Assembly: GCF_000188015.2 (NCBI RefSeq)
Contig: NZ_AEUX02000006.1
Location: 1-64,000, forward strand
DNA from: Streptococcus ictaluri 707-05
GTDB taxonomy: Bacteria; Bacillota; Bacilli; Lactobacillales; Streptococcaceae
Direction of reading: 5' to 3'
Length of the DNA: 64,000 nt
Below are positions 17,124-25,284 of the stretch, one piece after another. Within the stretch, counting starts at the first letter, position 1. Every line of letters begins with the position of its first letter. Below the pieces are notes generated by a model that saw only the letters and a program-made list of their open reading frames with translations, had not been told where the DNA came from and searched no databases. A program made the translations under genes and the position numbers.

Positions 17124-19015
17124 ATGGTATTAACCAAAGCACAAGCCAAATCCCTCTCCATCTTAGAGGTTGCTAGAAGCCTAGGTATGGAGATGAAACG
17201 AAACTCTCATAAAGAATATTATTGGAAAGAACATGACTCTTTCAAGATCGATACTCATAAAAATACTTGGCACTGGTATTCTAGAGGGACTTATGGCGAT
17301 ACGATTAACCTAGTACAAGAAATCAGACAGGTTAGCTATGCGGATGCCATGAATTTCCTAGAGACAGGTCAGTCCCCTGAAGCAAAACCCATGGAAGAAG
17401 TTCGTCAGCCCTTCAGATATAGCTTAAGCCCCTATGAACAGCCTTTTAGAGAAGCGAGAAACTACTTAAAAGAAGTCAGAGGCTTATCGGATGAGACCAT
17501 CAATTTCTTCCTCGAAAAAGGGGTGCTCGCACAAGCGAGACGACGAGATCGTGATGGCTTTACAGAAGATGTCCTGGTCTTTAAATACCTGGATAAAAGT
17601 CAGACTATTGTTGGGGCTAGCCTTCAGGGATTATCTCCTTATCCAGAACGCTATGAAGGTAAGGGCTACCTCAAACAAATCATGTACCAATCAGAAGGTA
17701 TCGCAGGCTTAAACGTGTCGATTGGCTCTCCTAAGCGGTTGATTGTAGCAGAGGCTCCCATTGACCTGATGAGCTACTACGAGCTTCATAAGGACCAATT
17801 AGAGGATGTCAGGCTAGTCGCCATGGAAGGGCTGAAAGAAGGTATCGTTTCTCGCTATGCCATGGAAGCTCTTCAGGAACAGGGAGTATTAGTAGAAGAT
17901 GGTAGAGATTACACCAAAGCTAGGGACTTGACTAAAACGTCTCAATTTTTGGCTAAGGCGGCACAAAACTCAACTCTCTTTCATGACCATAAGCAGGATA
18001 ATCTGATTACGCTTGCGGTGGATAATGATAAGGCAGGTACAGATTTTATTGAAACTTTGAGAGAAAAAAGATTCCAATCATCGATGCCAGACCTCCTAAA
18101 GGAGAGGGAGACAGGAAAATGGATTGGAATCAATATCTACAAATGCAAAAAGAAGAGGATAAAGAATACATGAAAGCTCCAGAACAAAAAGAAAAAGCTC
18201 CTGACAGAGGTCAAGAGCTATCTAGCAATGCGGGCGATTCACATCGCAATCCCGATTCTTTAGGAGACTTATCTCCAGGGGCAGCATCGAAGCCCGTTGT
18301 GGACGAACCACAACCTGATTTTCCTGTCATTGCTCAACTAAATTTTAACACTAAAGGGGAAAGAATGTCAACCATTAAACCAGGGTATCATGTGATTACC
18401 AGTGGCGAATTAAACAGACTGAATAAATTTGCCCCAAGTTTACAAACAACAGCCCAATGGTATTTAAAAGAGTTATCAGGAAGTACTATTTCATACTTGT
18501 ATCAAGACCATGACGGTTTAGGAAAATTAAGTGTACAGTTTTCAGATGAAAACTTTGCTCATTTGACGGGAATCTCACCCAAAGGTATTGACATGAAACA
18601 AGTTGTCTATAACTTTGCACAAGGAATTGGTTCTTACGGAAATATTCAGGTTTCTCATGCGATTAAAGATAAGTCAATGGTTCTACCTCTAATGCCAGAT
18701 ATTCTTTCGTCTCAATCTTTTGTATTTGATGATTTATCTGAAGTTGAAAAATTCCATAAGATTGACCTTTCACAAGCAATTAAGACAGATGATGAAGATT
18801 TGTTACTGGCTATTAGGGATGTTGATGGTGTAGGCATTCCTGCTTCAGTTATGCGACTGAAGGAAAAATTATCTGAAAGTCTTCAAGGTAAGGAAAAAAT
18901 TATCCTTGGTATTTACCGTCATCGTGATGGTAAGCTTGACCAACTTTCTATCAATGAAGTATATGTGAAAGATGGCGGCAAAAGATTTGAAGAAATCCTC
19001 AAAATTCCTGTTTGA
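17124..19015 (+). pseudogene. Toprim/DUF3991 DNA-processing protein with C-terminal PBECR4-like domain, frameshifted
   Basis: The N-terminal part (17124 to about 18118) is a primase-like protein: a CHC2-zinc-finger-like fold without the cysteines (HSFKIDTHKNTWHWYSRG is nearby at about residues 36-55), a DUF3991 region and a toprim domain with VAEAPIDLMSYY and AVDNDKAG (about residue 297). PcfD-type proteins of this kind are found in conjugative elements. The frame then fails at the A-run 18116-18119. Adding one A continues into MDWNQYLQMQ and onward, giving a protein of about 630 residues. The end (about 18400 to 19015) resembles the PBECR4 nuclease-like domain (NFAHLTGI). An alternative is a separate gene starting at ATG 18119 after AAAGGAG. 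Domain call for the C-terminus is inference. Confidence 0.65.
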
Positions 19016-19184
19016 GCTATCCCGAACAGCTTAACATCTGGAACTCTAGTTATCTATGAACTGGTTGCACTTGACTTGACAACTTGCGATCAAAAATAAA
19101 GATATCGCAGGGCTCAATCGCCACCTAAAGGATGGTATCAAGGAGTATCTAAACTCAGATAAATACAAAGACTACTTAATCAAA

Positions 19185-20090
19185 ATGAGTCAACTTAATC
19201 ACTACTCTAGTCGCAATTTACGCTTAATTCTTGCCCAAAACCCAGAAGCTACTAAAGTTGCTTCGTTTAAGCAATGGAAGGAAACCTTCGAGCGTCATGT
19301 GAAGAAAGGGGAGAAGTCCCTTCGGATTTTTGCGCCAATGACCAAGCTCAAAAAAGATGAGAACAATCAACCCATCTTGGATAAGAATGGCAAACCAGAA
19401 ACCGTCACTTTCTTTGGATTGGTCCCCGTTTTTGATGTGAGTCAAACAGAAGGGAAGGAAATGCCTAAAGCCATTACAGAAGTCAAAGAACAGGTATCTG
19501 ATTTAGACTATGCCAATCTCTACCGTGCCATGATGACCATTACTAAAGCTAATAATGTCTCTGTCCGATTTGAAGAAATGCAAGGTGAAGCCAAGGGCTA
19601 TTATAACCCAGCAGAACATCAAATTGTCTTACGCAGTAACGACATGAACAAGTCTCAACTCATTAAAACCTTCTTACATGAGACCGCTCACTCGGAGTTA
19701 CATCATGCCAACAACCCACAACAAGAACAGCTGACCAGAAGTACCGCAGAACTCCAGGCAGAGAGTGTGGCTTATGTGGTATCAGCTTATTATGGTTTAG
19801 ATACCTCAGACTATTCCTTTGGTTATTTAGCGAGTTGGTCCGACGATAAGGAGACTTTAGCTGACCTAGAAGCACAACTTGATATTGTCCAACAAGAAGC
19901 TAAAAGTTTAATGGTGAGAATGGACCAACAGCTGGAACAGTTACGCCTCACTCAAGAAAAACAAACCAAGTATCAGTTTGAACAAAAGCTTCAAAAATTT
20001 AAAGACCAAAGTAAGCAGGCAGTAGAAGATCATAAACAAGAAATGAAGCAGGAAGCCCAGTCAAAAAAAGAAAAGGGGCTCTCGAAATGA
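19185..20090 (+). CDS. ArdC/LtrC-like zinc metalloprotease, 5' truncated
   Basis: The protein has an ArdC-type N-terminal region (MSQLNHYSSRNLRLILAQNP) and a metalloprotease-like domain with the zinc motif HETAH (about residue 165) plus a downstream glutamate-rich helix, ending in a basic coiled coil. Relatives protect incoming DNA or act early after transfer. The domain clearly begins further upstream: the same frame is open from 19080 and encodes family-like sequence (GLNRHLKDGIKEYLNSDKYK) without a start codon, after a TGA at 19077-19079. The original start has been lost, and only the ATG at 19185 could be used, without a good ribosome binding site. It is probably a pseudogene or a shortened product. 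Confidence 0.65.
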   Translation: MSQLNHYSSRNLRLILAQNPEATKVASFKQWKETFERHVKKGEKSLRIFAPMTKLKKDENNQPILDKNGKPETVTFFGLVPVFDVSQTEGKEMPKAITEVKEQVSDLDYANLYRAMMTITKANNVSVRFEEMQGEAKGYYNPAEHQIVLRSNDMNKSQLIKTFLHETAHSELHHANNPQQEQLTRSTAELQAESVAYVVSAYYGLDTSDYSFGYLASWSDDKETLADLEAQLDIVQQEAKSLMVRMDQQLEQLRLTQEKQTKYQFEQKLQKFKDQSKQAVEDHKQEMKQEAQSKKEKGLSK

Positions 20091-20164
20091 CCGAACGAGA
20101 TACTCAGAAATCCTCCAAGGTCAAATTAAAAACAACCCCACCACAAGGAGGACAACACACATGA
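20087..20164 (+). CDS. Possible 25-residue peptide between two element genes
   Basis: This small reading frame (MTERDTQKSSKVKLKTTPPQ at its start) begins with an ATG overlapping the previous stop (ATGA) and ends with a TGA overlapping the next ATG. The overlaps on both sides suggest translational coupling. AAGGAGG inside it serves as the ribosome binding site of the next gene. It may merely keep ribosomes moving through. No homology known to me. Confidence 0.35.
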   Translation: MTERDTQKSSKVKLKTTPPQGGQHT

Positions 20165-20598
20165 ATGAACAAGAAGAAAACCAATTATTGATCATCTTAT
20201 CTGACTTTATCCCACTCATGGATGGTGATATCATCCAAGGCATTTCTCCTGAAGCAAAAGACCTAACGCGCCAAATAGTTTTAGAAGGGCTTAAAGCAGA
20301 TATGGAAGCATTTGATAAAGAAGATGTCTCACTAGTGAGCTGGCAAGAAGAAAATATTCAGCTCTTGGAAGCCATCAGTGATGAGGAGTTTCAAGCAGTG
20401 GTTGATGAAAAAATAATGATGACAGAGCTACAAATCGGTCACTCGATCTTTCAACCACTCAACGAAAATCAGTTAGAACTCCTATCTAAACACCTCAAGT
20501 CACAAGAGGAAACAGCTTCAGAAAAAGAGTCACATCTTGAAGAAAAAGCAAAGCGAAAACCGTCACTGTTTAAAAAAATGTTGAGGCAGCTTCGCTAA
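20161..20598 (+). CDS. Acidic cytoplasmic protein of unknown function
   Basis: The product has 145 residues and is strongly acidic for the first 120 residues (NEQEENQLLIILSDFIPLMD), then ends in a basic tail (KRKPSLFKKMLRQLR). No membrane segment or known motif. It starts after AAGGAGGACAACACAC. It is the last gene before the non-coding, inverted-repeat-rich segment in front of mobC. Acidic proteins at this place in mobile elements can be DNA mimics or processing accessories, but nothing here proves it. Confidence 0.65.
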   Translation: MNEQEENQLLIILSDFIPLMDGDIIQGISPEAKDLTRQIVLEGLKADMEAFDKEDVSLVSWQEENIQLLEAISDEEFQAVVDEKIMMTELQIGHSIFQPLNENQLELLSKHLKSQEETASEKESHLEEKAKRKPSLFKKMLRQLR

Positions 20599-20599
20599 C

Positions 20600-20800
20600 G
20601 AATTAAAAAAATAATGAGGTCTTCCTTCAAAAAAAGGAAGGTACTAGGGGCTTGGGGATTTCCCCAACAATGAAAAAGGCAAGATTGACCTTCTCTGACC
20701 TTTTTTGATTTCGCATGTGTGGCCACACATGCTATGCTTGCCACAAGGAAAGGGGTAGGCTGAGAGCTAAAAAATTTTTTTAAGCAGACAAGGAGAAAAT
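20600..20800 (+). other. Candidate origin of transfer with several inverted repeats
   Basis: This 200-base stretch has no gene and lies directly upstream of mobC and the relaxase, the usual place for oriT. It contains CTTCCTT/AAGGAAG (20621-20640), TTGGGG/CCCCAA (20652-20667), two direct copies of GACCTT, and the perfect 20-base palindrome GCATGTGTGGCCACACATGC (20713-20732), followed by GCTTGCCACAAGG. The CTTCCTT hairpin could also end transcription of the gene before it. The nick site is not identified. The call is inference from position and repeat structure. Confidence 0.5.
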
Positions 20801-20801
20801 A

Positions 20802-21191
20802 ATGAAATTAAAAAATAGAAAGCGATATATTGTTAAGAAAGTTTGTTTTACTCCAAAAGAATATGAACAGGTGAAATATGCCATGGATCAGATGGGGGCA
20901 CCTACTTTTCAATACTATGCAAAGAATCAGCTTATCCAAGGAAGACTCGTTCAAATTGATTTTTCAGAGCTGAAAAATTTACGGGTGGCAGTTAATCGCA
21001 TTGGCGGAAACATCAACCAAATTGCTAAACATGCCAACGAAAATAAGACTATTAATCAAGAAGAACTAGGTCAAATCTTAGAACTTCTTTCTGATATCAA
21101 AGAGATGGTTGCTGTCAAATTATCTAGCGCTGAAAAGAAAAGTTTACAGGAAAGAAAAACAAAAGAAATAAGGACTTATGACGAATGGTAG
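20802..21191 (+). CDS. MobC-type relaxosome accessory protein
   Basis: The 129-residue protein begins with a basic segment, then a ribbon-helix-helix-like part (VCFTPKEYEQVKYAMDQMG) and the conserved MobC core LKNLRVAVNRIGGNINQIAKHANE (about residues 54-77, given here in part for recognition of the RIGGNINQIA motif). MobC binds oriT and helps the relaxase to melt and nick it. It starts after AAGGAGAAAAT and overlaps the relaxase start by seven bases. Intact. Confidence 0.88.
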   Translation: MKLKNRKRYIVKKVCFTPKEYEQVKYAMDQMGAPTFQYYAKNQLIQGRLVQIDFSELKNLRVAVNRIGGNINQIAKHANENKTINQEELGQILELLSDIKEMVAVKLSSAEKKSLQERKTKEIRTYDEW

Positions 21192-22834
21192 CGATAAAAA
21201 AACCAAAACAAATTCACGAGACTGCTAATTTTAAAATTGCCGTACGCTATATTTTGAATAAGGCAAAGTCAGTCATCCCTCAAGAAGGCTCTGAGGTAGA
21301 CATCGACTTTCCTGTGATTTGGAAAAATCATCAGAAACAAATTCATTTGGTTTCCTCAAATGGCATTGAAGATTATTCAATAGCTGATGAAGAAATGATA
21401 ATGACTAAACTAGCAGCTGCTTTTAAAAAAGGTGATGATGACCTCAAAGAATTAAACTCAGGGAACCAAGTTTTGGCTCATCATATTATTCAATCCTTTT
21501 CACCAGAGGATAACCTAACGCCAGAACAAGTTCATAATATTGGTAGACAAACCATGATGGAATTTACTGGAGGGGACTATGAGTTTATTATCGCAACTCA
21601 TACTGATAAAAACCATCTCCACAATCACATCATTTTATCAACGACAAATACTTCAACGTTAAAAAAGATGCGTTGGCAGAAGAATACTCTTAAAAATTTA
21701 CGAGCGATTTCAGATAAGCATGCGGCCAAATACGGAGCTAAAATTATTGAACCAACCATGAAAAATTCTTACACTAAATATTCAGCTTGGCGACGACAAA
21801 ATAATTTTAGTTACGAGATTAAACAGCGCCTCGATTTTCTTTTGAAGCAGTCAACGTCAATAGAGGATTTTAAACAAAAGGCCAAATTGCTTGATCTTCA
21901 CGTTAATTTTTCTGGGAAGTTTGTGAAGTATCGCTTGCTGGTTCCCTTAAATGGGAAGTTCTAAGAAAAAAATACGAGAGACCGTTTTTTATCTAAGAAG
22001 GGGCATTATGGTTTAAAACAAATTCAAGAACGAGTAAAGAAAAATCAATTGGTTTATGATGTCTCTGAAATCAAGGAACGGTATCAAGAAGAAAGAGCTC
22101 AAGCAGATAATGATTTTGAATTGAAATTAGAAGTTGCTAGTTGGCAAGTAGAACAAGAAAGTAGTCATGGTATCTATCTTCAAATGGATTATGGTGCCCT
22201 CAATAGCGGAACGGTTTTGATTCCGTCACATAAAGTGGATAAACAAGAAGATGGAAACTACATTATCTACATCAAAGAAAGAGATTACTTTTATTTTCTC
22301 AATCCTGATCAGTCAGAGAAGAATCGTTACATGATGGGGAAAACTCTCGCTCGACAACTAGCCAAGCAAAATGGAGAAGTACTTGTCACAAAAAATCCTC
22401 ACATCTCATCCATGCGAGAACTCATTAAGGAATATAATTTTTTGGTTGAACATCATGTCACAGACGGTGAACAATTCCAAAATTTAGAAGAACGGTTCAA
22501 TAACAAAATCGAAGAGACTCATCAAGAACTTCAAACCTTAGATGAACGCCTGGCTTACTATCATAAAGTTGAGGGGGCTCTACTTGCCATTGCACAAACA
22601 CCAGAAAATAGTTTGCCATCTATGCAGTTATTAGATGAGTTAGGTCTTCCAAAAGACATCGCCATTTCAGATATTCGTCAAACCATTCAACAATTTGAAA
22701 TAGAAAAAGATGCCCTTCAAGAATTTTTTGACGATACCTTGAAGACTTATACAACCTACCAAGAAATGAAAGAACAGATTAAGTCTCGTGAGGTAAACAT
22801 TCATAAGCAAGAGACAGAAGAAAAATCACTTTAA
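21185..22834 (+). pseudogene. MobA/VirD2-type relaxase, interrupted by an in-frame stop
   Basis: The relaxase nicks oriT and stays bound to the 5' end of the strand to be transferred. The N-terminal part shows the family signature HIIQSF and the three-histidine metal motif HTDKNHLHNHI (about residues 138-150). The frame stops with TAA at 21962-21964 (residue 260) and continues unbroken in the same frame from 21965 to 22834, so a single nonsense change explains the break. Full length would be 549 residues. The C-terminal part is helical with a coiled coil. The remaining 259-residue fragment has all catalytic residues but lacks the C-terminal region; internal start at TTG 22049 is possible. Self-transfer is probably lost. 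Confidence 0.85.
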
Positions 22835-23084
22835 GAAAGGAACAGCACCACAGCTTTTGGCAAGAGGACTATGCCCGCTTTCTTCTACAAAAAGATATCG
22901 GTTTGTTAACAATTTATTATGCGAAGAAGACCTGTCCTGTTTGTGGGAAGGCCGCTTTTCAACCATGCGTGATGTTTATCAGAAATTCAATACCTCAAGT
23001 ATGCCTTCTAGTTATGACCTAATAGTTATGAATGGTGATATTAAGGCTTTCTCCAAAATTCAAGATGTGATTGATAGAGACTAA
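22835..23084 (+). pseudogene. Small CPVCG-motif protein gene of the element, broken
   Basis: Reading from 22852, FWQEDYARFLLQKDIG leads to KKTCPVCGK, where the frame changes. Adding one A at 22948-22949 continues into RFSTMRDVYQKFN and on to the stop at 23084, a protein of about 80 residues. No ATG is found at the expected start after GAAAGGA (22834-22840), so the start codon also seems to be lost. The single CPVCG pair hints at metal binding or a redox pair. Unknown function, last gene of the mobilisation module. Confidence 0.45.
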
Positions 23085-23086
23085 GC

Positions 23087-23160
23087 AAAAAGTCACCCCC
23101 AAACGAGAGTGACCAGCTGAGCTGTTAGTGTTAAAGCAATGAGAAAAAGAATTAACAGCT
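23087..23160 (-). ncRNA. Predicted short structured RNA B, minus strand
   Basis: On the minus strand a perfect TATAAT (23171 to 23166) is followed six bases later by GAGCTGTTA (23160-23152), which pairs with TAACAGCTC (23126-23118). A terminator hairpin GTCAC/GTGAC (23112-23108 with 23096-23092) and five T follow. The RNA would be about 74 bases with its 5' end in a stem. No protein is encoded. It could be the antisense partner of a type I toxin-antitoxin locus, but no toxin is recognised. Confidence 0.4.
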
Positions 23161-23199
23161 CACGTCATTATAACATAAGCTCTCTTTAATAGCGAGAAC

Positions 23200-23287
23200 G
23201 CAAAAATCGCCACACTTAGTGTGACGATGATGTTGAGAGGGAGATGTATTTGAATACTAATGCCTAATAAGAAAGTTGACCTCTCAA
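23200..23287 (-). ncRNA. Predicted short structured RNA A, minus strand
   Basis: On the minus strand TGGTATACT gives an extended -10 (TATACT 23299 to 23294). Seven bases later GTTGAGAG (23287-23280) starts the transcript and pairs with CTCTCAAC (23238-23231). A second hairpin ATCG-CACACT/AGTGTG-CGAT (23227-23205) with five T forms a good terminator. The arrangement (5' end in a long-range stem, terminator directly after) is the same as in RNA B downstream. Not recognised. Confidence 0.45.
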
Positions 23288-23374
23288 CACTAGTAGTATA
23301 CCATAGATTGGCTTAAGGTTTCTATTGTTTAAGTTTAGATTTTCAAACAGGTTAGTTTTAGATACAATAGACTT

Positions 23375-24655
23375 ATGAGATTTGATGAAAACATCTTCGT
23401 AGCAGAACGCAATAGACAATGTGAACTAGCCTTTTTAAATCAAGTGTCAGCTTATGACAAGCAAGTCGCATCAATGATGCGTATCAATGGTTATCGTAGA
23501 ATTGATGCCCCAGAACGAACAGTCCTTTTCACTTTTGGAGAAATGACCTTCTCAAGAAGTCGTTGGCGAAAAGGGGAAAACACACGCTATCCTGTTGATG
23601 AATGGCTGGGATTAAAACCTTATATGCGTTATTCTCCTGAACTCATGCTTCATATGGCGGAACACGCTTCTAAATTATCTTATCGGGAAGTTTGTCGTAC
23701 AATTGAAACAGCTTATGGCCTATTAGTGACAAAAGATGCCGTCTTAAAAGCTGTCAAACTAGCAGACCGACTCTTTTCAGAGAAAGAACACTATCGTTTC
23801 TTACGGAACGTAGAACACCCACAAAAAATCCAAGCAGAAAGAATCTACTTGGAAGGGGATGGTGTCATGGTCAAAACAACCTCTGGAGGAGATGAGCGTC
23901 ATAATACAGATTTGGCTCATTTTTTAATCCATACGGGATCAAGAAAGATTGGTAAAAATCGCTATATTCTACAAAATAAGCATGAAATTATTAACGCTAA
24001 CTATGATAAAGCAAGAGAGGAGCTATTAGACTATCTCTACAATCACTTTGAGATAACGGATAAGACCATCCTCATTACGAATTCAGATAACGGTAAAGGC
24101 TATACCAAACGTGTCTTTCAAGAGGTTAAGAAAGCCCTTGGCATTAAGTATCATGAACATTTTTGGGACAGCTATCATCTTAATAAGCAGTTGAAAGATT
24201 TTTTCAAGCCCTATCCTTATGTCCTACAGGATTTAGCTTTTAAAGCTATTCAAACTCATAAAAAGTCATTATTAGAAACTGTCTTAGATACAGTAGAAAC
24301 ACTGATAGAAACTGAGGAAGAATCTGTTAACTATTATGCTTTTAGGCAGAAACTCTTTAGAAATTTTAGGGATACTAGGCCATCACAATTACGAGGGCTA
24401 ACCTCTCGTGGTATAGGTGCCATGGAAAGCCAGCATCGCAAAGTGACTTACCGTATGAAACATCGTGGGATGTATTGGTCAGTAACAGGCGCTTGTACTA
24501 TGGCTAAAATTATCTTATTGGAACGAATAAATAAACTAGGTGACCTCTTCTTTGGCGACTGGCGAAAGCAGTACCAGAAGTATCGAGGCAGGGGCTTAGG
24601 TGCTGGCCATTTGGTTAACCATTATCCTCATGATGCAGTGGTGATCAGGCGATGA
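23375..24655 (+). CDS. ISLre2-family transposase
   Basis: The 426-residue protein matches the UPF0236/ISLre2 transposase type: NYDKAREELLDYLYNHF, a catalytic region with ITNSDNGKGY and HFWDSYHLNKQL, and the C-terminal RGIGAMESQHRKVTYRMKHRG. This element type is often associated with streptococcal conjugative elements. Length is normal and the frame is open. It starts at ATG 23375, closely behind TAGATACAATAG, which may be a -10 box. Terminal inverted repeats could not be identified on either side, so the exact ends of the insertion sequence are not given. Confidence 0.9.
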   Translation: MRFDENIFVAERNRQCELAFLNQVSAYDKQVASMMRINGYRRIDAPERTVLFTFGEMTFSRSRWRKGENTRYPVDEWLGLKPYMRYSPELMLHMAEHASKLSYREVCRTIETAYGLLVTKDAVLKAVKLADRLFSEKEHYRFLRNVEHPQKIQAERIYLEGDGVMVKTTSGGDERHNTDLAHFLIHTGSRKIGKNRYILQNKHEIINANYDKAREELLDYLYNHFEITDKTILITNSDNGKGYTKRVFQEVKKALGIKYHEHFWDSYHLNKQLKDFFKPYPYVLQDLAFKAIQTHKKSLLETVLDTVETLIETEEESVNYYAFRQKLFRNFRDTRPSQLRGLTSRGIGAMESQHRKVTYRMKHRGMYWSVTGACTMAKIILLERINKLGDLFFGDWRKQYQKYRGRGLGAGHLVNHYPHDAVVIRR

Positions 24656-24736
24656 CTATAAAAAAATCTATCCTATAGCAACCGCTAAAATATTAAATTT
24701 TAGAGGCTTTTTTGGTGTGTTTATGCCCCGAAACCC

Positions 24737-24765
24737 TTGCATTACTGGGTTGTCTGTGGTACAAT
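24737..24765 (+). promoter_or_regulatory. Sigma-A-type promoter for the predicted RNA
   Basis: TTGCAT (24737-24742), a 17-base spacer and TACAAT (24760-24765) form a good promoter. A structured non-coding stretch ending in a terminator follows, with no reading frame of note. Confidence 0.6.
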
Positions 24766-24771
24766 AATAGT

Positions 24772-24925
24772 AAGATAAAGTGAAAAAAGGTGCAGAAGCG
24801 CAAACTTCTACACCACCGATTAAGACAAAAAGGACCTTTGCTTAATCAGTCAAACAGTATTGTATCATGTCGTAAACAATATCGTCAAGACTGAAGCAGA
24901 GAAAACCTTTGTTTCGGTCTTTTTT
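24772..24925 (+). ncRNA. Predicted structured RNA of about 154 bases
   Basis: Downstream of the promoter four hairpins follow: GGTGCAGAAG/CTTCTACACC (24789-24814, nine of ten pairs); GATTAAG/CTTAATC (24818-24847); GTATTGT/ACAATAT (24857-24882); and a 13-pair terminator stem with G-U pairs (24889-24901 with 24907-24919) followed by six T. No gene lies inside. It sits between the ISLre2 transposase and the trp leader. I do not recognise a known RNA family. It may belong to the mobile element or to the chromosome. Confidence 0.55.
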
Positions 24926-25012
24926 GGAATAAAAGAGCCTAGAGTTTTCTTAGGTTATAAGGGTTAGTTGGACTTTCCCAGAAATTTAGACACATACATG
25001 AGAGAAAAGGGC

Positions 25013-25040
25013 TTGCATTATTTTTAGTTTCCGATATAAT
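25013..25040 (+). promoter_or_regulatory. Promoter of the tryptophan transporter operon
   Basis: TTGCAT (25013-25018), 16 bases, then a perfect TATAAT (25035-25040). A leader peptide gene begins 28 bases later. Confidence 0.65.
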
Positions 25041-25067
25041 ATTAAAAAACGAGAAAGGAAATCCTAG

Positions 25068-25115
25068 ATGACAACACAATTTGTAAACATCAATTGGCAA
25101 AGCTGGCATAGATAA
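25068..25115 (+). CDS. Trp-containing leader peptide
   Basis: The 15-residue peptide MTTQFVNINWQSWHR starts after AAAGGA (25052-25057) and contains two Trp codons (25095-25097 and 25104-25106) among its last six codons, followed by TAA. Tryptophan is the rarest residue, so two in 15 codons before a terminator and a tryptophan-type transporter is the pattern of a ribosome-stalling attenuator. The downstream hairpins are described separately. The regulatory role is inference. Confidence 0.65.
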   Translation: MTTQFVNINWQSWHR

Positions 25116-25228
25116 GTTGTGTTTATGGATGGACATAGATACGACTTTTAGAGTACTTCTAAAAAGGTATCTATGCGCTAAACTTGGATTTCAAAAAGCG
25201 CCTAGTAGCTAAATACTGAGCGCTTTTT
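25106..25228 (+). promoter_or_regulatory. Transcription attenuator of the tryptophan transporter operon
   Basis: Hairpin 1 pairs CATAGATAC (25134-25142) with GTATCTATG (25167-25175) and TTTTAGA with TCTAAAA inside it. GCATAGATA at the end of the leader peptide (25106-25114) can pair with the same 3' arm (25168-25176), so the two pairings exclude each other. The terminator pairs AAAAAGCGC (25193-25201) with GCGCTTTTT (25220-25228), and GCGCT (25175-25179) could compete for AGCGC (25197-25201). This gives alternative structures controlled by ribosome position. The exact switch is not resolved by eye. Confidence 0.6.
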
Positions 25229-25284
25229 CTTTTGCCTTGTACTCTAAAAGAAATCATTACAAAAGCTGTAAAAAAGGAGTAAAC

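Noticed and set aside
23300..24760. Terminal inverted repeats of the ISLre2-type element
   Set aside because: Comparing both flanks by eye gave no matching ends, so no element boundaries are claimed.
25125..25151. Second tiny reading frame MDGHRYDF in the trp leader
   Set aside because: It has no ribosome binding site and no Trp codons, and overlaps the hairpin arm.
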